A stretch of DNA of 64,000 bases from Sphingobacteriales bacterium (GTDB lineage: Bacteria > Bacteroidota > Bacteroidia > Chitinophagales > Chitinophagaceae), in the NCBI GenBank assembly GCA_003963365.1, contig RXJG01000001.1:519352-583351 (forward strand), written 5' to 3'. This document shows positions 54,784 to 63,892 of this stretch, one piece after another. Position 1 is the first letter of the stretch, and every line of letters begins with the position of its first letter. A program made the translations under genes and the position numbers. The notes beneath the pieces were generated by a model. That model worked only from the letters and a program-made list of their open reading frames with translations, searched no databases and was not told where the DNA came from.

Positions 54784-54813
54784 AACCGCCACTCATAAGT
54801 GGCGGTTTTTTTG
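54784..54813 (+). terminator. Terminator of the S10 gene
   Basis: AACCGCCACT-CATA-AGTGGCGGTT (54784-54807), T-run after it. Confidence 0.88.
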
Positions 54814-54883
54814 TTTAAGTTATTAACGATTTATTATCAGTAGCCAGGTATAAATAGGAATAACTTTATGCAAACTAACTTAT

Positions 54884-55384
54884 ATGAAAAGTATCTTTTA
54901 CATTTTATTGTTTTATCTTTTATTATCGGCCTGCAGCAAACAAAATACTACTTCAGGGAATGCTAATCCTTCCACAGGAAATCATCCGGCTGCTAACGGG
55001 TCAGCCACACCTGCCTCTTCAAACATCACGGTATATGTAAATAACGAAGCGGTACCGGTAACATCCATCAGTTTTGACCGGAGCAGCAGCACCTTTAATT
55101 TCTCTGCACAAAATGCCGTAAAAAAAGTAGATGTAAAATGCTTTTGGTTCTACCAGCAAAGTGGGTTTAATTATCAGTACAGCGATTCTATCAATTATTC
55201 TTACCGTACAGATACGCTTAGTGGTTGGAACACCATCCGGGCAATTAATTATGGGGATGTATATTTTGATTGCTGCCAGGGGCCATTAACAGATAAACTA
55301 ATAACAGGAAATTATTCCGGCAACTTTGGTTCAGGAGATATTCCATTTACTGTAAAAGGGAATTTTAGTTTGTTGTTCAAATAG
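54884..55384 (+). CDS. Hypothetical lipoprotein with low-complexity linker
   Basis: 166 residues. Signal peptide with lipobox LLSAC (Cys near 17), then a Ser/Thr/Asn/Pro/Gly-rich linker of about 30 residues, then a compact beta-rich domain rich in Tyr and with a CC pair (YFDCCQGP) near 125. No family recognised. It sits alone between two terminators. Confidence 0.7.
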   Translation: MKSIFYILLFYLLLSACSKQNTTSGNANPSTGNHPAANGSATPASSNITVYVNNEAVPVTSISFDRSSSTFNFSAQNAVKKVDVKCFWFYQQSGFNYQYSDSINYSYRTDTLSGWNTIRAINYGDVYFDCCQGPLTDKLITGNYSGNFGSGDIPFTVKGNFSLLFK

Positions 55385-55457
55385 CTTAGGCCATTAATTA
55401 AGGAGCGGATTATGAATAACACGGCCTGTTTCCTGTAAAATATATCTTTAAAAAAAT

Positions 55458-55484
55458 GCCGGTTATTTTTAACCGGCTTTTTTT
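55458..55484 (+). terminator. Terminator of the 54884 lipoprotein gene
   Basis: GCCGGTTA-TTTT-TAACCGGC (55458-55477) followed by seven Ts; it lies 74 bp after the stop codon. Confidence 0.85.
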
Positions 55485-55641
55485 ATTTGACTGGTTTAAA
55501 TTTTACCAGCTTCTTATTAGTAATATCTCCAACATAATATTAGCCTGCCGGTAAACTGATATTTGTTTTTACAAAAGTTGATTTTAGTTACTGTTTTCCA
55601 TTATTTATTTGCCGAAATTACCGGTAAATAAACCAGTCAAT

Positions 55642-56250
55642 ATGTGGTGGCAGTATGTATTGGTTTTTTGCGGTGCATTACTGGTGGATATAACACCTTT
55701 CCCATTACCTCCGGCATTTACGGTGATGATATTTTTGCAGGCGGCTTTTAATTTACCAATATGGCCCGTTATTATAGTTGGTGTGTTGGGTTCTGCGCTG
55801 GGTCGTTATATACTCACCCTTTATATTCCCGATGTTTCCGGCAAGTTATTAACGCCGGAAAAAAACGAAGACATACGTTTCCTGGGAGAGAAAATAAAAA
55901 CCAGTGGATTAAAAGCTCAATTCTTTATTCTCTTTTATACCTTATTGCCGCTATCATCCACGCCATTATTTATTGCCGGTGGTGTGGCAAGAATGAAGCC
56001 CTATTATATGTTACCTGCCTTTTTAGCCGGCAAATTGACCAGTGATGGCGTGGCTGTTTTTATGGGAAAGTATGCTGCCGAAAACACCACCAGTCTTTTA
56101 AATGGAATAATTTCCTGGCAATCTGTTATCACACTGGGGTTATTTCTTATACTGATTTTTTGCCTGTTATTTATCGACTGGCGTACGCTGATACAACATC
56201 ATCAGTTGAAATTCCGGTTTAAAATATGGAGATGGCGACATAGGAATTAA
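55642..56250 (+). CDS. Membrane protein resembling the SNARE-associated/VTT family
   Basis: 202 residues from the ATG at 55642; a TTG at 55609 in frame would add 11 residues (PKLPVNKPVN) and cannot be excluded. About five hydrophobic helices; LVDITPFPLPPAFTVMIFLQ and LGSALGRYILTLYIP near the N-terminus and FIAGGVARM with a GKYAAEN turn recall DedA/YqaA-type transporters (VTT), but the match is loose. Function unknown. Confidence 0.65.
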   Translation: MWWQYVLVFCGALLVDITPFPLPPAFTVMIFLQAAFNLPIWPVIIVGVLGSALGRYILTLYIPDVSGKLLTPEKNEDIRFLGEKIKTSGLKAQFFILFYTLLPLSSTPLFIAGGVARMKPYYMLPAFLAGKLTSDGVAVFMGKYAAENTTSLLNGIISWQSVITLGLFLILIFCLLFIDWRTLIQHHQLKFRFKIWRWRHRN

Positions 56251-56300
56251 AAAAACAGCCACCAGTACTGATGACTGTCGTTATGTTAATGAGGGCAATT

Positions 56301-57347
56301 TTATAAAGTAGCCATATCAATCACAAAGCGGTAACGAACATCACCTTTCAGCATTCTTTCGTATGCTTCATTAATGTCTTTAATGTTGATGAGTTCAATA
56401 TCACTTACAATATTATGTTTTGCACAAAAATCAAGCATCTCCTGCGTTTCCGGTATACCGCCAATTAAAGAACCGGCAATGCTCTTGCGACCAAATATCA
56501 GGTTGAAGGCAGGAATACTGGCCGGAGCATCCGGAGCTCCCACACAAACCATCACTCCGTTTGTTCTTAATAAGCCTAAATAAAAATTGTAATCATGAGC
56601 AGCAGAAACAGTATCAAGAATGAAGTCAAAATAACCGGTGACAGACTTTAATTGCTCTTCATCTGTAGTTAAAACAAATTTGTGAGCCCCTAATTTTTTA
56701 GCATCTGGTTCTTTATGTTTTGAATGACTGAGCATAGTCACTTCAGCTCCCATAGCTACCGCCAGTTTTACACCCATGTGGCCTAATCCACCCAAACCCA
56801 GTACACCCACTCTTGTTCCTTTGCCAACTTTCCAGTGACGCAGGGGGGAATAAGTGGTGATGCCGGCGCATAATAACGGCGCCACACCTGCCAATGGTAA
56901 TTTATCTGAAACATGCAGTACAAAATCTTCATTTACCACCACATGTTTACTGTAACCACCATAGGTTTGTAAGCCGGGGCTATCTTTATCGTTACTGTTA
57001 TAGGTGAAAGTAGCACCACCTGTACAATATTGTTGCAGTCCTTCTTTGCAATGATCACATTCACGGCAGCTATCTACCAGGCAACCAACACCGGCCAGGT
57101 CACCCACTTTAAACTTTTTTACGTGTGCGCCTACTGCTGTAACACGACCCACAATTTCATGGCCGGGTACAACAGGGTACACCGTTCCATGCCATTCATT
57201 GCGGGCAGTATGCAGATCGCTGTGGCATATACCACAGTATAAAATTTCAATGGCAACATCATGTGGTTTAGGGTTTCTTCTCTCTATGGTATGTGGAGCC
57301 AGTGGTGAGGTGGCACTTTGAGCGGCATAAGCTTTTGTTTGGGACAT
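56301..57347 (-). CDS. Zinc-dependent alcohol dehydrogenase (YahK/CAD-like)
   Basis: 348 residues. Catalytic zinc ligands in YCGICHSDLH (Cys near 38) and GHEIVG, structural zinc cysteines in VDSCRECDHCKEGLQQYC, and the NADP-binding GLGGLGHMGVK near 180. Typical for NADP-dependent aldehyde reductases of the YahK/cinnamyl alcohol type. Stands alone, convergent with the 55642 gene. Confidence 0.94.
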   Translation of the reverse strand: MSQTKAYAAQSATSPLAPHTIERRNPKPHDVAIEILYCGICHSDLHTARNEWHGTVYPVVPGHEIVGRVTAVGAHVKKFKVGDLAGVGCLVDSCRECDHCKEGLQQYCTGGATFTYNSNDKDSPGLQTYGGYSKHVVVNEDFVLHVSDKLPLAGVAPLLCAGITTYSPLRHWKVGKGTRVGVLGLGGLGHMGVKLAVAMGAEVTMLSHSKHKEPDAKKLGAHKFVLTTDEEQLKSVTGYFDFILDTVSAAHDYNFYLGLLRTNGVMVCVGAPDAPASIPAFNLIFGRKSIAGSLIGGIPETQEMLDFCAKHNIVSDIELINIKDINEAYERMLKGDVRYRFVIDMATL

Positions 57348-57512
57348 AGTTTATTTTTTGAGATAACAAAATTACTCTTAAAAGGTTTATCAAAAATTTT
57401 AAGTAAATATAGATGGATTGTTTTTGCAAATAGCTCGTTAACGAAAAAATCATATTAAACGATATTAAACGCAGGCTGTCAGATATGTATTAAATCATTA
57501 AAAATTAAAACC

Positions 57513-57815
57513 ATGAAAAAAATCAGTTTATTGGCACTTGCCGCAATTTTCAGTATTGGTGCTTTTGCACAATCCGGAACATCTGATAAAAAAGAAGATA
57601 TGAAAGACCTGAGAAAGGACAAAAGGGAAATTCGTAAAGACAGGAGAGAAAGACGTTTGGAAAAGAAGGAAGGAGATAAAGCAGAGGTAAAAGAACTGAC
57701 AAAAGATATTAAAGCGGATAAAAGAGACATTTATAAAGATGAAAAAGACCTGAGAAAAGATGGAATAAAACATCCGGGACACAGGGCCAATCGTCAAATT
57801 CACCGTCATCATTAA
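57513..57815 (+). CDS. Exported, highly charged Lys/Asp/Arg-rich small protein
   Basis: 100 residues. A clear signal peptide (LLALAAIFSIGAFAQ, cleavage after Gln 20), then a body almost entirely of charged residues with repeated words: KKEDMKDLRKDKREIRKDRR, KDIKADKRDIYKDEKDLRKD and a His-rich end (GHRANRQIHRHH). The repeat unit is about 7-11 residues, suitable for a long charged helix. No family known to me with certainty. It lies between the alcohol dehydrogenase and a strong terminator. Confidence 0.7.
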   Translation: MKKISLLALAAIFSIGAFAQSGTSDKKEDMKDLRKDKREIRKDRRERRLEKKEGDKAEVKELTKDIKADKRDIYKDEKDLRKDGIKHPGHRANRQIHRHH

Positions 57816-57846
57816 TTTTTCCGGTAACGGTAACTTTTAATTTTCT

Positions 57847-57874
57847 CCGGCCGGGATATATCCCGGCCGGTCTT
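57847..57874. terminator. Palindromic terminator between convergent genes
   Basis: A perfect 24-bp palindrome (57847-57870, arm CCGGCCGGGATA) with Ts on the right and a TTTTCT stretch on the left. It lies between the 57513 gene and the convergent 57888 gene. Confidence 0.78.
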
Positions 57875-57887
57875 TATCAGCCTTTAC

Positions 57888-58409
57888 TTACAATAATTTT
57901 TCCAAAACCTCTTTCCAGCTGTGCACTCTTTCATGATGTTTGTCATCATGACCATAGTTGTGCGGCTGGGTGAATAAGATCGTTCTGCCGGTGAAATGAT
58001 CCAAGTTCCGGTAATGATCATCTATCATAATATCACCCTTTACTATTGTTTTCAAACCGCAGAAAACCAGTTGATGCCAGGTAAGAAAAGGGAAATGTTC
58101 TGCTAACCATTCTAATTTTTCAGGTAAACTGTTTGGAAATTCCATGGCGGCAGATACAACAAACAATTCAAATTTATCATTCAGCAGCTTTACTGCTTCT
58201 ATACTGCCTTCCATTACAGGTGCTTCCCTGAAAAAACCTTTGCGAGTTACATAAGCCCGTTCATTTTTAAACGCCTCTCTTTCCCATTTACCCAGCACCT
58301 GTTCCAGCGTTTTTCTTACACCATATTCTTCTTCATCCATTTTAAAAAACTGCTGGTATACATCCGCCATTACCCCATCCATATCAACTAATAACCTTTT
58401 TTTACTCAT
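57888..58409 (-). CDS. 5'(3')-deoxyribonucleotidase-like HAD phosphatase
   Basis: 173 residues. LLVDMDGVMADV is the nucleophile motif DxDGV, VVSAAM the second and IMIDDH the third HAD motif. The FxxAP and PNSLPEKLEWL segments match the NT5C family, which dephosphorylates deoxynucleotides. Cytoplasmic. It is followed by the shared palindromic terminator. Confidence 0.9.
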   Translation of the reverse strand: MSKKRLLVDMDGVMADVYQQFFKMDEEEYGVRKTLEQVLGKWEREAFKNERAYVTRKGFFREAPVMEGSIEAVKLLNDKFELFVVSAAMEFPNSLPEKLEWLAEHFPFLTWHQLVFCGLKTIVKGDIMIDDHYRNLDHFTGRTILFTQPHNYGHDDKHHERVHSWKEVLEKLL

Positions 58410-58442
58410 GATATTTTTAAGCGGACTTATTAAGACACCTGT

Positions 58443-58853
58443 TTACTTATGAAAAAATATTCTTTTGTTTGGACTGGAGTTTAAAATCAGCGTAGTGCTG
58501 TTAAGTGTGATAATAGTGTCGGTCAGTATTAAATTATACCGGATATATTTTTTACCATCCGATCCGGCAACATATTCATAATTGGCAGTATCTCTTGAGT
58601 TTTTAAAGAACATATATACATTTCCGTTTGAACGAAAATCATAATAATCGGTGGTGGAACGATAGTCCGTATTATAAACAGTTTGCCCGTTAAACGTGGT
58701 ATAAAACTGAACGGAATCAAGACTCCATTTATTTACAAGATCAACGGGTGTTTGTATAGTACCACCAGTATAGGAGGAAGATGATTTTTTGCAAGCTGTA
58801 ATCAACACAGCCAACCCAAGAACTGCTGCAAGCAGGTGTTTCAAGTTTTTCAT
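58443..58853 (-). CDS. Hypothetical lipoprotein
   Basis: 136 residues from the ATG at 58853 (an in-frame ATG at 58880 would push the lipobox inside). Signal with lipobox VLITAC, then KKSSSS linker and a lipocalin-like beta pattern (VNKWSLDSVQFYTTFNG, YDFRSNGNVYMF, TLILNSS). Such small lipocalin-like lipoproteins are common in Bacteroidota; ligand unknown. It lies 33 bp upstream of the nucleotidase gene, same strand. Confidence 0.75.
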   Translation of the reverse strand: MKNLKHLLAAVLGLAVLITACKKSSSSYTGGTIQTPVDLVNKWSLDSVQFYTTFNGQTVYNTDYRSTTDYYDFRSNGNVYMFFKNSRDTANYEYVAGSDGKKYIRYNLILTDTIITLNSTTLILNSSPNKRIFFHK

Positions 58854-58882
58854 ACTCAAATATACGAATTCCTGTTTCAATG

Positions 58883-58975
58883 AAATGGTGCGGTACTATG
58901 AAGCATTCCCGGCGGATGGATAATTTTTCTTTTGAAAGGCAAAACCCCGGGTTTTTGTAAGAGAACGCACCATTT
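58883..58975. repeat. 93-bp element with inverted ends
   Basis: AAATGGTGCG at 58883-58892 and CGCACCATTT at 58966-58975 are perfect inverted copies 73 bp apart; the inner part holds AAAACCCCGGGTTTT (58941-58955), itself nearly symmetric. Without other copies to compare it may be a small transposon-like relic or a structured 3' region after the 59021 gene. Confidence 0.35.
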
Positions 58976-59020
58976 GATTACTGGTCATTATTATTGATAC
59001 ATCCGGTAAAAGGGCATAGA

Positions 59021-60388
59021 CTATAAAACATTTACCAAAAATCCACAGGAAGGATTGAGGTTGATAAAAGAAAAGTTAGTGAGTTGTGTGGCTTGTGGTG
59101 TTCCGTTAGCATATAGTTTTACATTTTGCACACCTGTATTGGTAAATACGCCTTTGCCGGAAAAACTAAACCCATTAACCGTTGTGGTAGAAATATTGTA
59201 AACTCCCGCAGTAGTTACATTTACCTGTACGGTTACCATATCAGCAGGGCCTAATGGTTTGGTGGCTTTAAAGATGCCACTTACCGTTGCAGGATTACAG
59301 TTGCCCGGAGCCCCGCTCAGCGTAAATACAGCCGGGGGAGGAGTGGGTAATATACTTAAATAAAAGTTACAACTAACCGTCCCCGTGTTAGGGACAAATG
59401 CTGTGGTTACAGATAGGGTGGGAGTTCCGCTGGCCGTTAAGGTAATTGTTTGCGGCCCTGTTGTAATAAAAGTTCCGGAAGCAGAAAAAGTAATTCCATT
59501 AGCGGCATTGGTGGCAACACTGTACGTACCCACTTTGGTAACATTTACACGCATTACTAAAGTATTGGTAACATCCATTCCTATATTAGCATAGTAGTTA
59601 CCGTTAAATACCATATTTACACAATTGCCGGGCGATCCGTCAAAAGTAAATACGGCTTTACCTGCCTGGTCGGATAGTACGTTGATACCACATTTGCAGG
59701 CTGTGCCGGGGGCTGCAACGGTAACGCCTGTAAGCTCTTCTTTTACCGGCTTCCCGGTTCCTTTTAATACTACTGTTTGAATACCGGTACGGGTAAAGAT
59801 TCCCTCACCGTAAAAATTAAAATTATTTTTAGTAGTGGCTGTTATAGCATACGTTCCTTCACTGCTAACATTCACCTGTATTAATAAAATATTGGAAGCG
59901 GTTAAGCTGGTATTGGTGAGATAGGAACCATCAGCCAAAAAATCCTTACAGGAATCGGGCTGACCCGTCAACGTATATACTGCCGGTTCCAATCCTTTGA
60001 CAGTATTATCAAAATAACAGGTGCTGTGCCCGTAATGAACAGTAAAATGATCCCTGCCTTTTTTTATTGGCTGACCATTTGCAATAAGACGAATTGTTTT
60101 TGGCCCTTTACTTATTTTGCCGGATTGATAGAATGAATAACCATTCAATGTGTCGGTGTAAATATGAAAAGTGCCGGGATACTCAACATTTACCGGTACA
60201 TCAATATAATTGTTATTGGTAAGGGCGGTGTCAGCTTTAAAGGATCCCTGTGCAATAAGGGGAAAACAATTATTCCCGGCATCTTTTGAAAGGGTGCCAA
60301 TAGATTCGCCAAAGTCCAGTTCCCGCTGGCAGGAAAATACCATCATCCATGCAGCAAACAGCAGTAGCAGGTGTTTGACCAATCTCAT
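59021..60388 (-). CDS. Lipoprotein with four repeats of about 100 residues
   Basis: 455 residues. Signal with lipobox MVFSC (Cys 20). Four repeats, about 40-138, 140-248, 250-355 and 357-455, each with the order: a G-S/NC.. start, xLTNNNxxxVxVNVxxxGTY, NGxxFxGxGxFTxTGxQTVxL, xAxGTPxx and a Cys near the end. The cysteines pair well (one near the beginning and one near the end of each repeat). Beta-sandwich-like and probably at the outer surface. Family unknown; the 60403-60418 palindrome lies 15 bp before the start. Confidence 0.72.
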   Translation of the reverse strand: MRLVKHLLLLFAAWMMVFSCQRELDFGESIGTLSKDAGNNCFPLIAQGSFKADTALTNNNYIDVPVNVEYPGTFHIYTDTLNGYSFYQSGKISKGPKTIRLIANGQPIKKGRDHFTVHYGHSTCYFDNTVKGLEPAVYTLTGQPDSCKDFLADGSYLTNTSLTASNILLIQVNVSSEGTYAITATTKNNFNFYGEGIFTRTGIQTVVLKGTGKPVKEELTGVTVAAPGTACKCGINVLSDQAGKAVFTFDGSPGNCVNMVFNGNYYANIGMDVTNTLVMRVNVTKVGTYSVATNAANGITFSASGTFITTGPQTITLTASGTPTLSVTTAFVPNTGTVSCNFYLSILPTPPPAVFTLSGAPGNCNPATVSGIFKATKPLGPADMVTVQVNVTTAGVYNISTTTVNGFSFSGKGVFTNTGVQNVKLYANGTPQATQLTNFSFINLNPSCGFLVNVL

Positions 60389-60402
60389 CCCCGGTAAGAA
60401 TT

Positions 60403-60418
60403 ATCTTTAAAGATAAGA
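60403..60418. promoter_or_regulatory. 16-bp palindrome upstream of the repeat lipoprotein gene
   Basis: TTATCTTTAAAGATAA is perfectly symmetric, 15 bp before the ATG at 60388. It may be an operator or a chance AT-rich palindrome. Confidence 0.3.
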
Positions 60419-60458
60419 TTTTCTCCCTGTGAGATCCGTTGTAATCATATTTGCTTTC

Positions 60459-61250
60459 CTAAAAATCTGAATACGCCGTGGGATAAAGAAAGTTAATATC
60501 AATATGCGATACATTATTACTGTATTCAGGCATAGAAATTAATTTCTTCCACTCCGGTGCCTCCCCAAAGTTTTTCCAGTTAGCTTCTCTTGCCGCTTTG
60601 TTTTCATGACAGGTTATGTACATCAGGTTAGGCATTTTGCTGCCGGAAACTACTTCGCCATAAAACACCGCATTAAAATGCAGCCGTTTGAACAAACCAA
60701 TTTCATCTCCTTCATTAAACATGTGTACTTTATTGGCAAATATTTTTTCCGTAGCACTTTCGTAGCTGCGCAGTTCATATACTCTTTCCTTACGTTCATT
60801 CTTCAAATCCGGTAATTCCATTTGCGGCGCTAAAGGAAAAGCCTGTAATAAAATATTTTCCATCCTGCTGTATGGTGGATTATTGTAAACAGCATTAATA
60901 TATTCAGCGCCGGCTGTTTGATAATCTTTATCCGCTTTTAATTTTTCAGCAACAGTAATAATAGCATTGAGTGATGTATAAGGTGTGTACACATACAATG
61001 TTTTATCGGCAGCGGTATCATTAGCATGGTTTTTAAATACACCAATATTTTTTATTTGCTGGCGATGCAGGGCAGGGAGCAGGGCATTTTGCAAATATGC
61101 ATCCAGTGCTTTTTCCTGTTCGGCAGTTTTATAATGATAAACGGTAAGCTGGTAAATACTGCGGGAAGGTTTTATACCCGGTTTAAGGGAGGATAAACTT
61201 AGGGTTAATAACAAAAGCGTTAATACAAACAATAGTGAGTTTTTTTTCAT
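60459..61250 (-). CDS. NIPSNAP family protein, exported
   Basis: 263 residues. Signal peptide with cut near LSSLKPG. Two NIPSNAP-like halves: YQLTVYHYKTAEQEKALDAYL (about 32-55) with KNIGVFKNHAND, and RVYELRSYESATEKIFANKVHMF with LMYITCHENKAARE. The fold is a dimeric alpha/beta ferredoxin-like type; function in bacteria unknown. Divergent from the esterase gene. Confidence 0.87.
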   Translation of the reverse strand: MKKNSLLFVLTLLLLTLSLSSLKPGIKPSRSIYQLTVYHYKTAEQEKALDAYLQNALLPALHRQQIKNIGVFKNHANDTAADKTLYVYTPYTSLNAIITVAEKLKADKDYQTAGAEYINAVYNNPPYSRMENILLQAFPLAPQMELPDLKNERKERVYELRSYESATEKIFANKVHMFNEGDEIGLFKRLHFNAVFYGEVVSGSKMPNLMYITCHENKAAREANWKNFGEAPEWKKLISMPEYSNNVSHIDINFLYPTAYSDF

Positions 61251-61417
61251 GTATAATATTTTAACGTCAAAGTTAAAATATTCTGATCGATCTGAAACAA
61301 AGCAACTGAAAAGAAAATGGAAAAGAGCAATACGCTGGAAATAAAATTTTCGGTGTTACCCAATAAAATTTTTTACTATTGGTATTTGATGTACATTTCT
61401 GTTACTATCTTTTTTTT

Positions 61418-62341
61418 ATGAAAATATTTATCAGCTGCTTTGCTGCTTTATGTATTGGCCACGCAGTATATTCACAGGAAATGATAATACCTCTTTATGC
61501 GGCAGGCAAAATGCCTAACTATCAAAAAACAAACGAAAAGGAAAAACAGGATACAGCCGGGATAATTCGTATAACACTGGTGCAGGAGCCGGATATAGCC
61601 GTGTTTCTTCCATCCAAACAAAATGCCACCGGCCAGGCAGTTATCATTTGTCCGGGTGGTGGCTATGAATACCTGTCGTACGACTGGGAAGGAACAGATA
61701 TTGCCAAATTGTTAAATGCAAAAGGTATTGCTGCCTTTGTATTAAAATATCGCTTACCCGGGTCAAAGAGTAATATCGTTCCCTATCTGTCACCCTTAAT
61801 GGATGCACAAAGGGCTGTGCGTGTTGTAAGGGCTAACGCTGCCAGGTGGAACATTAAAAAAGATAATATCGGTATCATGGGTTTTTCAGCCGGTGGTCAC
61901 CTGGCATCAACAGCAGCCACACATTTTGATGAAGGCAATAAAAATGCGGCCGATACGATTGAGCAGCAAAGTTGCCGGCCTGATTTTGCGGTATTAGTTT
62001 ACCCGGTTATTACCATGAGTAAACCCGTTATGCATACCGGCTCCCGTAATAATTTAATTGGTACTAACCCTGATTCATCGCTGGCAAAAAAATATTCTGC
62101 TGAGCGGCAGGTAACAAAAAATACACCTCCCGCATTTTTAGTGCATGCATTGGATGATGAGGCTGTGCCGGTTGAAAATAGTTTGTTGTTTTACCAGGCT
62201 ATGAAAGACAATGGTGTTAGTGGTGAGTTACATGTGTATTCCAAAGGCGGGCATGGTTTTGCGTTAGCCATCGGCAAGGGTTATTTGGAAACATGGACAG
62301 ACAGGCTGACTGACTGGTTGAGAAGTTTAAAGAGTAAATAA
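61418..62341 (+). CDS. Exported alpha/beta hydrolase (acetylxylan esterase-like)
   Basis: 307 residues from the ATG at 61418. Signal peptide ends at VYSQ. Family marks: VIICPGGGYEYLSYDWEG (oxyanion loop), nucleophile elbow GFSAGGHLAS (Ser near 167), Asp in HALDDEAVPVENS and His in KGGHGFAL. This pattern belongs to the BD-FAE/acetylxylan-esterase-like class, suited to deacetylating plant glycans. No carbohydrate-degrading genes lie nearby. Confidence 0.9.
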   Translation: MKIFISCFAALCIGHAVYSQEMIIPLYAAGKMPNYQKTNEKEKQDTAGIIRITLVQEPDIAVFLPSKQNATGQAVIICPGGGYEYLSYDWEGTDIAKLLNAKGIAAFVLKYRLPGSKSNIVPYLSPLMDAQRAVRVVRANAARWNIKKDNIGIMGFSAGGHLASTAATHFDEGNKNAADTIEQQSCRPDFAVLVYPVITMSKPVMHTGSRNNLIGTNPDSSLAKKYSAERQVTKNTPPAFLVHALDDEAVPVENSLLFYQAMKDNGVSGELHVYSKGGHGFALAIGKGYLETWTDRLTDWLRSLKSK

Positions 62342-62395
62342 TATTTGGAAATACAGGGAACTGTTACGCCAAAGTAACACTGACCCGGCAACTAA

Positions 62396-62908
62396 TTATT
62401 TTCCCGGTTTAAAATTATCTTCAATCCATTTATTCAGCTCTCCGTTTTCTGCTGCCTTTGCTATTTTCTCCAGTTTCTTGTCTTTGTTTTGTACATGTCC
62501 GGCATTATAAGCAGCAATCATAGCTTTAGTGCCAAATGTGTATTCGGCCATTTCATCTTTTGAATAATTATTCTCCAGTACATATTGTGCACAGGATGCC
62601 ATAAACAATACCAGCATACCGCTGTTTCTTTTTTCAAAATCCATTAATACCGGTACCAGCTTTACATTAACGGTTGGACTTCCGCTGATCCATGCTACAA
62701 CAAATGAAGCTACTTCTTTTCTTTTTTCCTGTTGCTCATTAAAAGCTGTTGCCTGTAACCATTTGGCAGCGCCAATTATATCTTTTTCATATCTGGTATA
62801 ATCTTCTTTTTCTTTCAGCACATAATCTTTTGGAGGTTCATACTCCTGGCTCATTACAAAAAACGGAATGATAAACAAAGCGGGGAGCAGCGATAAAGTC
62901 TTTTTCAT
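62396..62908 (-). CDS. Hypothetical exported protein
   Basis: 170 residues. Signal peptide ends after FVMSQ. The mature protein is helical (EKEDYTRYEKDIIGAAKWLQ, VNVKLVPVLMDFEKRNSG, DKKLEKIAKAAENGELN) without Cys pairs. Similar exported helical proteins exist widely in Chitinophagaceae-like genomes; the function is unknown. Convergent with the esterase gene. Confidence 0.72.
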   Translation of the reverse strand: MKKTLSLLPALFIIPFFVMSQEYEPPKDYVLKEKEDYTRYEKDIIGAAKWLQATAFNEQQEKRKEVASFVVAWISGSPTVNVKLVPVLMDFEKRNSGMLVLFMASCAQYVLENNYSKDEMAEYTFGTKAMIAAYNAGHVQNKDKKLEKIAKAAENGELNKWIEDNFKPGK

Positions 62909-63023
62909 GATGAAATTGTTTTAATCATTAAATATACCAAGAGTTTTTTTGTTGCAGGCTAACTGCAGGATATATTTTACCTTTAAGAACTACCACCGTA
63001 CGGTAAACCAAAAAATATTTTAT

Positions 63024-63416
63024 ATGGATAAAGAAATAGCTGCCTGGCACGGGGCACTGCCTGCTGCAGATAAAAAAATATGCGATCAATTATTTGCAGC
63101 AATCAATAAAAACCTGCCCAACGCAGAAAATAAAGTATGGCATGGCCACCCTGTTTGGTTCCTGGATGATAATCCCATTGTTGGGTATAGTAAACAAAAG
63201 GCAGGCATACGCCTGTTATTTTGGAGTGGAGCCGGATTTGAAGAAGAGGCGTTGCAACCCGGTAATGGAAAATTTATGGATGCTTCCATATTTTATAATT
63301 CGGCAAATGAGATAAATACTAAAAACTTAAAGCGCTGGCTTACCAAATCAAAAACCATTCAATGGGATTATAAGAATCTTGTAAAACGCAAAGGAAAACT
63401 GGAAAGGTTAACTTAA
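63024..63416 (+). CDS. DUF1801 domain protein
   Basis: 130 residues from the ATG at 63024 (an upstream in-frame start at 62949 would lie in the gap between genes). LPAADKKICDQLFAAINKNLPN, KVWHGHPVWFLDDNPIVGYSKQK and LLFWSGAGFEE are the DUF1801 pattern. Third paralogue in the window. Immediately followed by the repeat array. Confidence 0.83.
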   Translation: MDKEIAAWHGALPAADKKICDQLFAAINKNLPNAENKVWHGHPVWFLDDNPIVGYSKQKAGIRLLFWSGAGFEEEALQPGNGKFMDASIFYNSANEINTKNLKRWLTKSKTIQWDYKNLVKRKGKLERLT

Positions 63417-63439
63417 ATAAACACCGTCCCGTTACGTCG

Positions 63440-63871
63440 ATCATCCCCGTCATGTCAAACATCCCCCGTCATGTCGAACGCAGTGAGACATCTGCCCGGC
63501 ATTAGTACTGCAATTGAGCATTAGTACAACAGCTCAGCATAGTACTACCGTCCCCGTCATGTCGAACGTAGTGAGACATCCGCCAGGCATCAGTACTGCA
63601 ATTGAACATCAGTACAAAAGCTCAGCATAGTACTACCGTCCCCGTCATGTCGAACGCAGTGAGACATCTGCCGGGCATTAGTACTGCAATTGAACATCAG
63701 TACAACAGCTCAGCATCGTACTCCCTTCTTCGTCATGTCGAACGCAGTGAGACATCTGCCGGGCACCAGTACGCAATTAAACATCAGTACAACAGCTCAG
63801 CATCGTACAAACGTCAGCAGATTTCTCAGTCGCAGCCACACACTAACCCTACGCTCCTTCGAAATGACGGG
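63440..63871. repeat. Four 88-bp tandem repeats built on a REP-like arm, with closing inverted arm
   Basis: Units begin at 63468, 63556, 63644 and 63732, exactly 88 bp apart; the fourth stops near 63808. Each starts GTCATGTCGAACGCAGTGAG and goes on with ACATCTGCC, then a 59-bp spacer containing AGTACTGCAATTGAACATCAG. A degenerate start is visible at 63450. At 63817-63871 an inverted arm (GCAGATTTCTCAGTCGC...CTTCGAAATGACGGG) closes the element. The small frames that cross it (63602-63883, 63690-63875) are repeat DNA, not genes. Confidence 0.88.
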
Positions 63872-63892
63872 ATAATTAATTAAATTACAAGC

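Noticed and set aside
63440..63871. CRISPR array
   Set aside because: The units are 88 bp with spacers that are nearly identical to each other, not unique; no cas gene is near.
63602..63883. 93-codon frame in the repeat array
   Set aside because: It only translates the 88-bp repeat; VMSNAVRHLPG-type words are typical products of this REP-like DNA.
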